Shown here: positions 17,796-26,170 of the stretch, piece by piece
Layout of the letters: each line of letters opens with the position of its first letter
How positions within the stretch are numbered: the first letter of the stretch is position 1
From: Mesorhizobium opportunistum WSM2075
Lineage (GTDB): Bacteria > Pseudomonadota > Alphaproteobacteria > Rhizobiales > Rhizobiaceae
DNA length: 64,000 bases
NCBI RefSeq assembly: GCF_000176035.2
Contig: NC_015675.1
Location: 1,426,001-1,490,000 of the forward strand
Direction of reading: 5' to 3'
The notes under the pieces: generated by a model
The model's database searches: none
Seen by the model: the letters and a program-made list of their open reading frames with translations, nothing else
Told to the model about the DNA's origin: nothing
Made by a program: the position numbers and the translations under genes

Positions 17796-18755
17796 ATGTC
17801 CAAGCTGACCGTCACGCCGCGCACCGTCTTCCAGACATTCCTGGACTTTCCGCTGGTCGAGGACCTCGACACGCTGAGCGCCGATGTCGTCATCATCGGC
17901 ATGCCCTACGGCGCGCCCTATACGATCGACGAGACGATCAACGACCAGACCAATGCGCCGACCGCGGTGCGGCGTGCCTCGCAGCGTATCAGCCTTGGGC
18001 TCGATCGCTATGATTTCGACATTGGCGGTACCCTGTTCGACGGGCGGGACGTCAAGGTGGTCGATGTCGGCGACGTGCCGGGCGAAGCATCCGATTCCAC
18101 CGGGCATTACGCCAGAGCCGAGGCGGCGATCCGCAAGATACGCGCCGCCGGCGCGCTGCCGATCACCATCGGCGGCGACCACGGCATTCCGATCCCGATC
18201 TTCAGGGCGCTCGATGGCGAGGGGCCGATCACGCTGGTGCAGATCGATGCCCATCTCGACTGGCGCGACAATGTCAACGGCGTCAAGGAAGGCTATTCCA
18301 GCCCGATCCGACGGGCATCCGAAATGGCGCATATCGACGCGATCTTCCAGCTCGGCATTCGCGGCCAGGGCAGCGCCCGAATGGAAGAAGTCGAAGCGGC
18401 ACGCGCCTACGGCTCCAACATCATCACCGCTGGCCAGTGGCAGGACATCGGCACGGCGGCCCTGCTCGAGCGCATTCCCGAGGGCGGCCGTTACTACCTC
18501 ACGATCGACGCCGACGGTCTCGATCCGGCCGTTATGCCGGCGGTGGAGGGACCGTCGCCGGGTGGCGTCACCTATCGCCAGACGATCGACCTGATCAAGG
18601 GGCTGTTCGCCAAGGGAGAAGTGGTCGGCGTCGACATCGTCGAGATCGCGCCGGCACGCGATATCAACGAGATCACGTCGATGACGGCAGGCAACATCAT
18701 CCTCAATGTCATCGGTGCCGCCGTTCGCGCTGGTCAATTCAAGCGCCAGAACTGA
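17796..18755 (+). CDS. Agmatinase/arginase-family ureohydrolase
   Basis: This 319-residue ureohydrolase has the binuclear metal motifs GGDH (126-129), DAHLD (151-155) and DADGLDP (238-244). It has the agmatinase-type GMPYGAPYTIDETINDQTNA near the N-terminus, where guanidine-substrate specificity loops lie. Enzymes of this type hydrolyse agmatine, guanidinobutyrate or related guanidino compounds to urea and an amine. Which substrate applies cannot be read here; no transporter or regulator sits beside it. A GAGGAG lies upstream of the ATG. Confidence 0.88.
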   Translation: MSKLTVTPRTVFQTFLDFPLVEDLDTLSADVVIIGMPYGAPYTIDETINDQTNAPTAVRRASQRISLGLDRYDFDIGGTLFDGRDVKVVDVGDVPGEASDSTGHYARAEAAIRKIRAAGALPITIGGDHGIPIPIFRALDGEGPITLVQIDAHLDWRDNVNGVKEGYSSPIRRASEMAHIDAIFQLGIRGQGSARMEEVEAARAYGSNIITAGQWQDIGTAALLERIPEGGRYYLTIDADGLDPAVMPAVEGPSPGGVTYRQTIDLIKGLFAKGEVVGVDIVEIAPARDINEITSMTAGNIILNVIGAAVRAGQFKRQN

Positions 18756-18772
18756 AAATCAAGCGCTAGAGC

Positions 18773-18877
18773 AATTCCAGGAAAAGTGTGACACGGTTTT
18801 CCGTCCGGAATTGCGTAAAACAAAGAGATAGAGCGGTTCGCCGTTTCCGTGAAACGGTGAAATGCTCTAGAACCGAA
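18773..18877. repeat. Dispersed palindromic intergenic repeat, family A copy 1
   Basis: This roughly 105-nt element begins GAGCAATTCC, contains ACGGTTTTCCGTCCGGAATT and ends in the hairpin CCGTTTCCGTGAAACGG followed by GCTCTAG. A clearly related copy in opposite orientation lies at 27988-28085. It is made of nested inverted repeats and lies between genes in both places, like RIME-type elements of rhizobia. Confidence 0.75.
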
Positions 18878-19012
18878 ACCCTGCCAGCCGGACAACCGGC
18901 TGACAGGGTTGTTGCATCCGGTCTTCGACCGTGTTTGCGGCTTTGCACGAAAAATCTTGACGGCGTGCCTGCGGCGCATTCTACAGAAGATGCCCCCATA
19001 TGGAGACGCCAG

Positions 19013-19414
19013 ATGTTCGGTGCCGTCCCGCTCTTGATCGTGCCTTTCATTCTCTACAATCTCGGACTGCTCGGAATTTTCGGCGGCGGTGACGATCCGT
19101 GGGCGAGTGAGGTGTTCTCGTTCCGCATGATGTCGGGCGGGGTGTTCTCGATGACGCTCGGCGACCTGATGATATTGATCGGGCTGATCTTCCTGTTCCT
19201 CGAAATGGTGAAGTCGGCGCGCACCACCAGCGCTTCGATCATGGACCATCTCCTGTCGACGCTGGTCTTCGTCGCCTTCCTGGTCGAGTTCCTGCTGGTG
19301 AAGGGCGCGGCGCACTCCATCTTCTTCACGCTGATGATCATCGCGCTGTTCGATGTGCTGGCCGGATTCGCGGTGTCGATGCGGTCGGCCAGCCGGGACA
19401 TCAACCTGAATTAG
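19013..19414 (+). CDS. Hypothetical four-TM membrane protein
   Basis: This 133-residue protein starts at ATG 19013 with GGAGA 6-10 nt upstream. It has about four hydrophobic helices (residues 4-24, 44-62, 76-94, 98-117) and short loops, with DINLN at the end. I recognise a type of conserved rhizobial membrane protein but no named function. It stands alone after the repeat element. Confidence 0.75.
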   Translation: MFGAVPLLIVPFILYNLGLLGIFGGGDDPWASEVFSFRMMSGGVFSMTLGDLMILIGLIFLFLEMVKSARTTSASIMDHLLSTLVFVAFLVEFLLVKGAAHSIFFTLMIIALFDVLAGFAVSMRSASRDINLN

Positions 19415-19440
19415 CCGGAACCTGAATTAGAGCCGGCGCC

Positions 19441-19872
19441 TCAGCCGGGATCGGCGGTGAAGCCGGCTACCTCGATGCCGGCGATGGCCGCCGCCTCGTC
19501 ATTGTCCGAGGTATCGCCGGAAATGCCGACGGCGCCAATAATGGCACCGGCCTTGTCACGGATCAGCACGCCGCCGACCACCGGCAGCACGCGTCCGCCC
19601 GACACGTCGGAGATGCCGGCCACCAGATGCGGGCGCTCCTTGGCGAAGGCCTCGACCTTGCGCGAACCCATGCCGATGGCCAGCGCGCCATAGGCCTTGC
19701 CGGCCGACATTTGCGGGCGCAGGAACGAGGCGCCGTCCTGGCGCTGGAAGGCGACCAGATGTCCACCGGCATCGAGCACCGAGACGCCAAGCGGCTTGAG
19801 CTTGAGATCGGCGCCCTTGGCGAAGGCCGTGGCGATGATCTCATTGGCTTTTTCCAGCGACAGTGCGGTCAT
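19441..19872 (-). CDS. GlcG/HbpS-family heme-binding-type protein
   Basis: This 143-residue protein has LGVSVLDAGGHLVAFQRQDG, AGKAYGALAIGMGS and GGVLIRDKAGAIIGAVGISG, the full signature of the GlcG/HbpS (PF03928) fold. Members form oligomers and some bind heme or cobalamin, while others sit in glycolate operons. Here there is no glycolate or heme gene nearby, so its role is open. It has no signal peptide. Confidence 0.88.
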   Translation of the reverse strand: MTALSLEKANEIIATAFAKGADLKLKPLGVSVLDAGGHLVAFQRQDGASFLRPQMSAGKAYGALAIGMGSRKVEAFAKERPHLVAGISDVSGGRVLPVVGGVLIRDKAGAIIGAVGISGDTSDNDEAAAIAGIEVAGFTADPG

Positions 19873-20057
19873 TGCAGTCTCCTGTTTTGAAATGAGTCAA
19901 TTTTCGGCCGCCAGCCGGATGAAGCAATCCCGCTTTCGGTTGAAATTGCTTCTCGTGAAGCGGTGTGATGGACAGCGCCGTGCAGCTAGATGGTATCGAT
20001 ACGCGATCGACGATGGCCCGGTTCAGACCAGGTCGAAGCTGCCGGCGGTGTCGTGCG

Positions 20058-20303
20058 TTACTTTTTCTTGGCGCGGGCGGGCTTCTTGGCGGGCACTGCC
20101 GGCGCGTTGGCAAGGTCTTCGGCTTCCTTGGCGAGCCGCAGCGCGCGCAGCTTGTCGGTCTTGGCCTTGCGGGCGTCGCTCTCGGCGACATATTCCGCCA
20201 TCGCCTTCTGGCGGACGGTCGCTGCTTCTTCCTGCTTCTTGAAGCGCAGATCGGCGCGCGCGCGCGCCGTATCCCTGGAGTTCTCAACCAACAGCCTGTC
20301 CAA
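20058..20303 (-). CDS. Small basic Ala/Lys-rich helical protein
   Basis: This is an 81-codon frame with a TTG start (20303, or 20291). It contains DTARARADLRFKKQEEAATV, AMAEYVAESDARKAKTDKLR and a PAKKPARAKKK tail. The helical, charged pattern and the conserved LRFKKQEEA segment resemble small proteins I know from other rhizobia, of unknown function. The start is uncertain: neither TTG has a good ribosome-binding site and no ATG is available, so a more distant start is conceivable. Confidence 0.6.
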   Translation of the reverse strand: MDRLLVENSRDTARARADLRFKKQEEAATVRQKAMAEYVAESDARKAKTDKLRALRLAKEAEDLANAPAVPAKKPARAKKK

Positions 20304-20367
20304 TCCCGTAAAGTGCGTTTTCCGCCTCTTGTAGCAGAGGCGACCTCTCAACGGGGAAAATAGTTGG

Positions 20368-20889
20368 TCACGCGGCCGGGCTGGCGGCGTGCGCCTTGCT
20401 GGCGACGACGGCCTCATAGGCCGCTTGCAGGGTCGCCCGCACGGATGGCCCGGCCGTCGGGACGGCCGGTTTGCCGAGGTGCTCATGGCGCAACTCGTCC
20501 ATGAATTTTTCCCACATCGGCGGTCCGCCCTTTTCCAGAAGCTCGGCGCGGATCGACAATTCCTCGCTGGTCGGCAGCCAGACACGACCCCAGGCGCCGA
20601 GATGGGCAAGGATCGGCACCAGCGTGATGGCCATCTCGGTCAGGCTATAGATCGCCTTCTGCTTGTGCGAGGGGTCATCCGCCTTGGTCAGCATGCCCAA
20701 TTCCATCAGGCGCTTCAGCCGGTCGGCGAGGATGTTAGAGGCGATGCCTTCCATCGATCCATTGAGCAATTCGCGAAAATGGCGCCTGCCGCCGAAAATC
20801 ATGTCGCGAAGGATGATCAGGCTCCAGCGGTCGCCGAACACTTCCAGCGACAGGTTGATCGGACAGCCGGACCGGCGATCGAGGCTCAT
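20368..20889 (-). CDS. HxlR-family transcriptional regulator
   Basis: This 173-residue winged-helix protein has the HxlR landmarks CPINLSLEVFGDRWSLIILR, FRELLNGSMEGIASNILADR and LKRLMELGMLTKADDPSHKQ. The conserved N-terminal cysteine (CPI) can act as a redox sensor in some relatives. It is divergent from an alpha/beta hydrolase and GST pair, across a 92-nt region with a strong dyad. Confidence 0.92.
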   Translation of the reverse strand: MSLDRRSGCPINLSLEVFGDRWSLIILRDMIFGGRRHFRELLNGSMEGIASNILADRLKRLMELGMLTKADDPSHKQKAIYSLTEMAITLVPILAHLGAWGRVWLPTSEELSIRAELLEKGGPPMWEKFMDELRHEHLGKPAVPTAGPSVRATLQAAYEAVVASKAHAASPAA

Positions 20890-20908
20890 TCGATTCTCTC
20901 CACAAAAC

Positions 20909-20947
20909 CGGTTGCATTATCATATCAGTTTTATTATGGTGCAACCG
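20909..20947. promoter_or_regulatory. Candidate HxlR operator
   Basis: Perfect 8-bp arms (CGGTTGCA at 20909-20916 and TGCAACCG at 20940-20947) flank an AT-rich 23-bp centre in the divergent intergenic region. The position covers both likely promoters, so the HxlR protein is the obvious ligand. Confidence 0.55.
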
Positions 20948-20981
20948 ATTGCAAAATGCAAGCGGATTGGGAGGCCATACG

Positions 20982-21818
20982 ATGACGACGATCAATCGCC
21001 CGGAGATCATATCCGAAGCTTTCGGTGACCCTGAAAATCCTCCGCTGCTGCTGATCATGGGCGCGATGGCCTCGATGCTCTGGTGGCCGGAGGCGCTTTG
21101 CCGGAAACTCGCCGATGCCGGCCTCTACGTGATCCGCTACGACAATCGCGATACCGGCCGCTCGACCAAATATCCGCCCGGCGAGCCGCCCTACACGTTC
21201 GACGACATGACCGATGATGCGATCGGTGTCCTCGACAGCCATGGCATCGACAAGGCGCATGTCGCCGGCATGTCGATGGGCGGGATGATTGCGCAACGCG
21301 TGGCGCTCAGGCATCCCGCCCGTGTCGCGTCGCTGATCGTGATCAGCAGCTCGCCGATGGGCATGGACACCTCGCATCTGCCGCATATGAGCGATGCTTA
21401 CGCCGAACATTCGGCCGAGGGCGCTGGTGTCGACTGGTCGGATCGCGGTCAGGTGATCGATTTCATGGTCCGGTATATCAGGGCGACCGCCAGCACGGCG
21501 CATCCCTTCGACGAGGCCGGAATGAGAGACTTTATCGAACGCGATTATGACCGTTCCGGTGGTTTCCTGAGCGCCACCAATCACTTCCTGCTCAAGGGGA
21601 GTGATGAATGGAACGGCCGCCTGCGCGAGATGACGGCGCCGCTGCTGGTCATCCACGGCACGACGGATCCGATCTTTCCTGTCGAGCATGGCGAGGCGCT
21701 GGCCAAGGCGGTCGCCGGCGCTAAACTGCTTCGTGTCGAAGGCGGCGGCCACGAGTTGCATCCACAAGACTGGCCGGCGATTGCCGCCGCCATTGTCGCG
21801 CATATCCGATCCAACTGA
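20982..21818 (+). CDS. Alpha/beta hydrolase
   Basis: This 278-residue hydrolase has the nucleophile elbow GMSMGG (Ser in residue range 99-104), an oxyanion region LLIMGAMASMLWWPEALCRK, RYDNRDTGRST, the acid in VIHGTTDPIFPVEHG and the final histidine in VEGGGHELHP. Substrate is unknown; relatives include aclacinomycin methylesterase-like enzymes. GGGAGG precedes the ATG by about 8 nt. It is probably controlled by the divergent HxlR protein and may be cotranscribed with the GST gene. Confidence 0.87.
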   Translation: MTTINRPEIISEAFGDPENPPLLLIMGAMASMLWWPEALCRKLADAGLYVIRYDNRDTGRSTKYPPGEPPYTFDDMTDDAIGVLDSHGIDKAHVAGMSMGGMIAQRVALRHPARVASLIVISSSPMGMDTSHLPHMSDAYAEHSAEGAGVDWSDRGQVIDFMVRYIRATASTAHPFDEAGMRDFIERDYDRSGGFLSATNHFLLKGSDEWNGRLREMTAPLLVIHGTTDPIFPVEHGEALAKAVAGAKLLRVEGGGHELHPQDWPAIAAAIVAHIRSN

Positions 21819-21916
21819 GACTCCCCGGGTGAGCCTTGACGGACCAGGCCTGACGCAACATCCGGTCACCGATGAACCAGAAACAGACGAGAAAAGCCAA
21901 AACAGAAGAGAAAAGA

Positions 21917-22573
21917 ATGTCCCTGACGCTTCATTTCCATCCGCTGGCCTCTTTCTGCTGGAAGCCGCTGATCGCGCTTTACGAGAACAGCACGCCCTTC
22001 ACGCCAGTCATCGTCGATCTCGGCGATGCCCACTCGCGCGAGGCCTTCCTGAAGATTTCGCCGACCGGCAAGATGCCGGCGCTGCGCGACGATGCGCGCG
22101 ACCGCACGGTGCTGGAATCGACAATCGTCGTCGAATATCTGGCCGCGCACTATCCCGGGCCGGTCGAGCTCGTTCCCGCCGATATCGACATGGCGCTGGC
22201 AATCCGCCAGGCCGATCGCTTCTATGATTTCTATGTGCAGGAGCCGATGCAGAAGATCGTCGGCGACCGGTTGCGGCCGCAGGACAAGACCGATCCGTTC
22301 GGGGTCGAAGAGGCGCGCGGCCAGTTGCGCAATTCCTACGCCATCGTCGAGCAGGAGATGCAGTCGAAGGCCTGGGCAATGGGCGATGCCTTCACCATGG
22401 CCGACTGCGCGGCCTCTCCGGCGCTCTTCTATGCCAACAAGGTCGAGCCGTTCGGCGACAAGTATCCGGCGGTGAAGCGTTACCATGACCGCCTGCTGCA
22501 GCGCCCCGCCTTCGTCAGGGTGATCGAGGAGGCGCAGCCCTACTTCCAGCTCTTCCCCTACAACAACGGCTGA
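21917..22573 (+). CDS. Glutathione S-transferase family protein
   Basis: This 218-residue GST begins SLTLHFHPLASFCWKPLIAL (thioredoxin-like N-domain, with a Ser/Cys region where glutathione binds), then ISPTGKMPAL with the cis-proline and LESTIVVEYLA. The all-helical C-domain includes AWAMGDAFTMADCAASPALF. It starts at ATG 21917, 98 nt after the hydrolase. The pair under a probable redox-sensing HxlR regulator suggests a detoxification role, which is inference. Confidence 0.88.
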   Translation: MSLTLHFHPLASFCWKPLIALYENSTPFTPVIVDLGDAHSREAFLKISPTGKMPALRDDARDRTVLESTIVVEYLAAHYPGPVELVPADIDMALAIRQADRFYDFYVQEPMQKIVGDRLRPQDKTDPFGVEEARGQLRNSYAIVEQEMQSKAWAMGDAFTMADCAASPALFYANKVEPFGDKYPAVKRYHDRLLQRPAFVRVIEEAQPYFQLFPYNNG

Positions 22574-22574
22574 C

Positions 22575-22658
22575 CGCCACGATCCCGCCCAGCTCGACCT
22601 GACGTTCCAGGCGCTTGCCGATCCGGCGCGGCGGCGGATGGCCGACCGGCTGAGACAG
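22575..22658 (+). pseudogene. Fragment of an ArsR-family regulator gene
   Basis: Immediately after the GST stop one frame reads RHDPAQLDLTFQALADPARR and then RMADRLRQ, matching the first helices of ArsR-family regulators (LDLTFQALADPTRR). The homology stops after about 28 codons, there is no start codon in that frame, and no recognition helix follows. It looks like a remnant left by deletion, lying just beside an intact ArsR gene on the other strand. Confidence 0.5.
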
Positions 22659-22685
22659 ATGAGAAGCCATCCAGCACATCAAAAA

Positions 22686-22949
22686 TCAAGCTTCCCAAAA
22701 TTGATCGAGCCAAATGTTGAGCCTCAGGAAGCCGGCGTTGCTTACCGTATAGACACGCCGCGTGCCTTCGGCCTTGGCATGGACCAGACCGGCGTCGAGC
22801 AAAACTTTCAGATGCTGTGAGACGGCCGGGCGTGAAACCGGCAGCCCGGCTGCCAACTCGTTGACGGTCTTCGGGCCGCGTCGAAGTTCTTCCAGAAGGT
22901 GGCGCCGATTGGGGTCGGCGATCGCCATGAAGGCGTCGGAAAACATCAT
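22686..22949 (-). CDS. ArsR-family transcriptional regulator
   Basis: This 87-residue winged HTH protein is nearly all DNA-binding domain: FMAIADPNRRHLLEELRRGP, LPVSRPAVSQHLKVLLDAGL (recognition helix) and AKAEGTRRVYTVSN. It has no ArsR-type metal cysteines. It belongs to the short SdpR-like subgroup that is often paired with an SRPBCC protein, but none is present here. Confidence 0.88.
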   Translation of the reverse strand: MMFSDAFMAIADPNRRHLLEELRRGPKTVNELAAGLPVSRPAVSQHLKVLLDAGLVHAKAEGTRRVYTVSNAGFLRLNIWLDQFWEA

Positions 22950-22980
22950 GCCTTATTTGTGGGGCAAAGTCTTTCGAATC

Positions 22981-24228
22981 TCAACTGCTTGCTTCTGCTT
23001 TTCTTCTTGGGTCAAGACGCAGTGCTTCCGGCGTCACGGAGCGGTCGGCCGGCTGGGTCTTGAAGGCGTCACGGCCTTCGATCGGCACCGGGGCGCGGCG
23101 GCTGATGCGCAGCAGCGTGTAGCCGCCCAGGCAGAGATGCGCGAAGGCGGTTGCCAGGAACAGGCCCTCGGGACGCATCCAGCCCATCAGGGCCGCTGCC
23201 AGCAACGGCCCGATCATGGTGCCGAAGCCGTAGAGCAGCAGCAGCCCGCCCGATACCTTGACGAAATCCTCCGACCGGGCGTGGTCGTTGGCGTGCGCGA
23301 CGGCGATCGAATAGAGCGTATAGGCGAAGGCGCCGTAGGCTGCTGTGAAGACGATGACGAAGACACCGGAGCGCGGTTCGAACAGGAAGATCATGAGCGC
23401 GACGAGCGCCGCGCCGAAGGCGGCACCCGCCAGCACGAAACGGCGGTCGGTCTTGTCGGACAGGCGTCCGGCGGGAAGCTGCATGGCGGCGCCGGCAACG
23501 ACCACGAGGCTCATCATCAAGGCGATCTCCGCCGTGGAGATGCCGATGCGGGCGCCATAGACGGCACCGAGCGTGCCCCAGGCGCCATTGGCGATGCCGA
23601 TCAATAGACAGGCGATCGCGGAGACCGGCGAGTTGGCGTAGAGCCCCCTGACGTCGAGCTTGACGTCCTGCAGCGGCTTGGGGTGCGACGCCGTCGAAAC
23701 CGCGGTCGGGATCAGCGACAGGCAGAACAGGATGCCGGTGATCATGAACAGCGACGCCGACTTCACGTCGCCGCCGGCGACGATCATCTGTCCGCCCATG
23801 ATCGAGGCATACGTGACCATCATGTAGAGGCCGAAGACGGTGCCGCGGTTCTCGTTGGTGGCTTTCTCGTTCAGCCAGCTCTCGATGACCATGAAGGCGC
23901 CGGCCATGGTGAAGCCGGTGAAGGCGCGCAGCAGGATCCAGACATATTCGTCGATGATGAGACCGGTGAGCAGCGCCACGATGGCACCGGAGGCGGCAAA
24001 GGCGCCGAAGGCGCGCACATGTCCGGCACGGCGCACGATGCGCGGCGCGAAAAAGCAGCCGGTGACGAAGCCGCCTGCCCAGGCCGTGCCCATCAAGCCG
24101 AGCGATGCGGTCGAGAAGCCCTCCACCTGGCCGCGCAGCGGCAGCAGCAGCCCGTGCAGCCCCGATGCCGCCAGCAGGAAGGCGGTGCCGCGAAGCAGGG
24201 AAAGGATCGGTCTGTAGGATGCAAGCAT
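22981..24228 (-). CDS. MFS transporter
   Basis: This 415-residue permease has 12 predicted membrane helices, with a loop 2-3 motif GFVTGCFFAPRIVRRAGHVR and FTMAGAFMVIESWLNEKATN. The pattern matches the YcaD-like MFS group (IESWLNE), whose substrates are not established. I start at ATG 24228; an in-frame ATG at 24282 adds 18 residues that do not look like membrane protein. It follows the ArsR gene on the same strand, but the ArsR gene is downstream, so joint control is not obvious. Confidence 0.88.
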   Translation of the reverse strand: MLASYRPILSLLRGTAFLLAASGLHGLLLPLRGQVEGFSTASLGLMGTAWAGGFVTGCFFAPRIVRRAGHVRAFGAFAASGAIVALLTGLIIDEYVWILLRAFTGFTMAGAFMVIESWLNEKATNENRGTVFGLYMMVTYASIMGGQMIVAGGDVKSASLFMITGILFCLSLIPTAVSTASHPKPLQDVKLDVRGLYANSPVSAIACLLIGIANGAWGTLGAVYGARIGISTAEIALMMSLVVVAGAAMQLPAGRLSDKTDRRFVLAGAAFGAALVALMIFLFEPRSGVFVIVFTAAYGAFAYTLYSIAVAHANDHARSEDFVKVSGGLLLLYGFGTMIGPLLAAALMGWMRPEGLFLATAFAHLCLGGYTLLRISRRAPVPIEGRDAFKTQPADRSVTPEALRLDPRRKAEASS

Positions 24229-24318
24229 TTTTTGATCCGGCTGGACACTGGAACGGGTGACAGGGTCTGAAGACAGTCGCATTCGGGCTTTTCAGCGGCG
24301 GCCCGTGCCGCTGACGGA

Positions 24319-24513
24319 TTATCCGCGGCGGAACAGTGCCTCGGCCGCCGACTTGGTGCTGTCCTTGGTTTTGAGCTCCGCCTCCAGCCTGCCGATCTCG
24401 TCGCGCAGGATGCCGATCCGTTCCGACAGTTCACCGACGGACAGCAGCGCCAGATCCTGCCCGATCTCGTGCGGGCGCGCCTTCTTCTTGGGTTCGTCGT
24501 CGAAGATCGCCAT
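24319..24513 (-). CDS. DUF1192 small protein
   Basis: This 64-residue protein starts MAIFDDEPKKKARPHEIGQD and continues LALLSVGELSERIGILRDEI, an exact match to the DUF1192 pattern: a short acidic/basic head followed by a helix with ELxERI. The family is alphaproteobacterial and of unknown function. A further in-frame upstream start has no family support. Confidence 0.88.
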   Translation of the reverse strand: MAIFDDEPKKKARPHEIGQDLALLSVGELSERIGILRDEIGRLEAELKTKDSTKSAAEALFRRG

Positions 24514-24635
24514 AGTTGCTCCTCCTCCGCCACACCAGATTGGCCATTTGCCTGATTTGGCAATGAGCATACATAGGGCGGGGGTGTCGATGCAAACAGC
24601 CGGTAAGAATGCGGCGAGGAAAGACGGGAAACTTC

Positions 24636-25646
24636 ATGGCGAGCGGACAGAAAATTCCGGCAAGGATGACGGCGATCGCGATTTCGGAGCCGGGCGGCCC
24701 ACGGGTGCTGAAGCCGGAAATGCGCGACGTGCCGCAGCCCGGTCCCGGCGAGATCCTGATCAAGGTGCATGCCGCCGGCGTCAACCGGCCCGACGTGCAG
24801 CAGCGCAAGGGCGCCTATCCGCCGCCGCCCGGCGCATCGGACCTGCCGGGCCTGGAGGCGTCGGGTGAAGTCGCCGCCCTTGGCGACGAGATATCGCGCT
24901 GGCGCATCGGCGACCGGGTCTGCGCGCTGACGCCGGGCGGCGGCTACGCGGAATATGTCAAGGTCCATGCCGGCAGTGTGCTGCCGCTGCCGGCCGGCTT
25001 CACCCACACCGAAGCGGCGGCGGTGCCGGAGAATTACTTCACCGTCTGGCACAATGTGTTCGAACGCGGCGGCCTGAAGAAGGGCGAGACACTGCTGGTG
25101 CATGGCGGCTCGTCCGGCATCGGCACCACGGCGATCCAGCTTGCCTCAGCCTTCGGCGCCTATGTCGTCACCACCGCCGGCAGCAAGGAGAAGTGCGACG
25201 CCTGCCTGAAGCTCGGTGCCGACCGGGCGATCAACTATCGCGAGGAGGATTTCGTCACGGCGGTCAAGGAGGCGACGGATGGCAAGGGCGCCAATGTCAT
25301 CCTCGACATGGTCGGCGGCGATTATGTTCAGCGAAACTACGAGGCCGCGGCCGTCGAAGGCCGCATCGTCCAGATCGCCGTGCAGGCTGGCGCCGTCGCC
25401 AGCGCCGATTTTTCGAAAATCATGGTCAAGCGGCTGACCCATACGGGCTCGACGCTGAGGCCGCGTACCGTCGAATTCAAGGCGGCGATCGCGGCGGCGC
25501 TCGAAGCGCAGGTGTGGCCCCTGCTTGGCACACGCAAGGTAGCGCCCGTCATGGACATGATCTTCCCGCTCAGCGAAGCCTGGCGCGCGCACGAACGGAT
25601 GGAAGAGGGCGAGCATATCGGCAAGATCGTGCTCGACGTTGGCTAG
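24636..25646 (+). CDS. NAD(P)H:quinone oxidoreductase, PIG3/zinc-independent MDR family
   Basis: This 336-residue medium-chain reductase has GEILIKVHAAGVNRPDVQQR, PYPPPPGAS-like substrate loop sequence (KGAYPPPPGAS), VPENYFTVWHNVF and a nucleotide-binding loop VHGGSSGIGTTAIQLA. The cysteines and histidines that bind zinc in alcohol dehydrogenases are absent. It most resembles TP53I3/PIG3-type quinone reductases. I choose ATG 24636; starts at 24609 and 24666 are possible. It is divergent from the DUF1192 gene. Confidence 0.88.
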   Translation: MASGQKIPARMTAIAISEPGGPRVLKPEMRDVPQPGPGEILIKVHAAGVNRPDVQQRKGAYPPPPGASDLPGLEASGEVAALGDEISRWRIGDRVCALTPGGGYAEYVKVHAGSVLPLPAGFTHTEAAAVPENYFTVWHNVFERGGLKKGETLLVHGGSSGIGTTAIQLASAFGAYVVTTAGSKEKCDACLKLGADRAINYREEDFVTAVKEATDGKGANVILDMVGGDYVQRNYEAAAVEGRIVQIAVQAGAVASADFSKIMVKRLTHTGSTLRPRTVEFKAAIAAALEAQVWPLLGTRKVAPVMDMIFPLSEAWRAHERMEEGEHIGKIVLDVG

Positions 25647-25652
25647 GTCTTT

Positions 25653-25707
25653 GTTTTTATGCATGTCGTTCTCCCAAAACCGGGGTCGTTTTTGGGGGAC
25701 ATGCACT
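25653..25707. repeat. Palindromic intergenic repeat, family B copy 1
   Basis: The element reads TTTTTATGCATGTCGTTCTC, an internal CCCAAAACCG...TTTTTGGGGG dyad, and GACATGCACT, so the ends are inverted (TGCATGTC against GACATGCA). Partial copies occur at 28082-28132 and 29226-29246. It lies 8 nt after the reductase stop and may also terminate it. The rest of the gap to 25914 holds only the promoter of the DUF1127 gene. Confidence 0.65.
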
Positions 25708-25914
25708 AGGGCGTATCGACATTCGGTGATGCCGGCCTGACGGTATCTCTGCGTCCTGAGTCAGCGCGGCACGCGCTTGCCTACAAGATGAACAGAACCT
25801 TAATGGTGCAATGCAGCATTTGCATCATTGCTATGCAAAATCAGCCATTCAAGTCGCCCTTGATGATGACTATTTGAGCATCATCGAAACGAACACCCCA
25901 TTTGGAGGACTACC

Positions 25915-26055
25915 ATGAACCCGATCCGCGCTTTCCGTAACTGGCGTATGTACAATGAGACCGTGCGTGAACTGAACCGCCTCAACGCGCGTCAGCTCAG
26001 CGACCTCGGCATCAACCGTGGCGACATCGAACGGATCGCCCGTCAGGCGATCTGA
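25915..26055 (+). CDS. DUF1127 small protein
   Basis: This is a 46-codon gene: MNPIRAFRNWRMYNETVREL, then NRLNARQLSDLGINRGDIER. This is the full DUF1127 pattern with L-x2-LDIGI-R spacing. GGAGG precedes the ATG by 8 nt and a strong terminator follows. In other alphaproteobacteria such short Arg-rich proteins bind RNA and affect phosphate and carbon regulation, so the function here is a family-level guess. Confidence 0.9.
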   Translation: MNPIRAFRNWRMYNETVRELNRLNARQLSDLGINRGDIERIARQAI

Positions 26056-26135
26056 CTTCAAAGCGTGACCCGGCCACAGGGCCGGGCCTACGCCTGGAAG
26101 TAGAGCCGTCGAGACGTTACCCGTCTCCGGTTCCG

Positions 26136-26170
26136 AACCCGCTGGACACCGTCCGGCGGGTTTTGTCTTT
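26136..26170 (+). terminator. Rho-independent terminator after the DUF1127 gene
   Basis: The stem CCCGC-T-GGAC / GTCC-G-GCGGG (26138-26160, loop ACC) is followed by TTTTGTCTTTT. It is 83 nt past the stop, with a weaker CCGGCC/GGCCGG hairpin before it. Confidence 0.85.

Noticed and set aside
20058..20609. A 183-codon version of the small basic protein
   Set aside because: Its upstream half overlaps the HxlR gene in another phase and is Arg/Pro/Ser-rich; only the C-terminal 80 codons look conserved.
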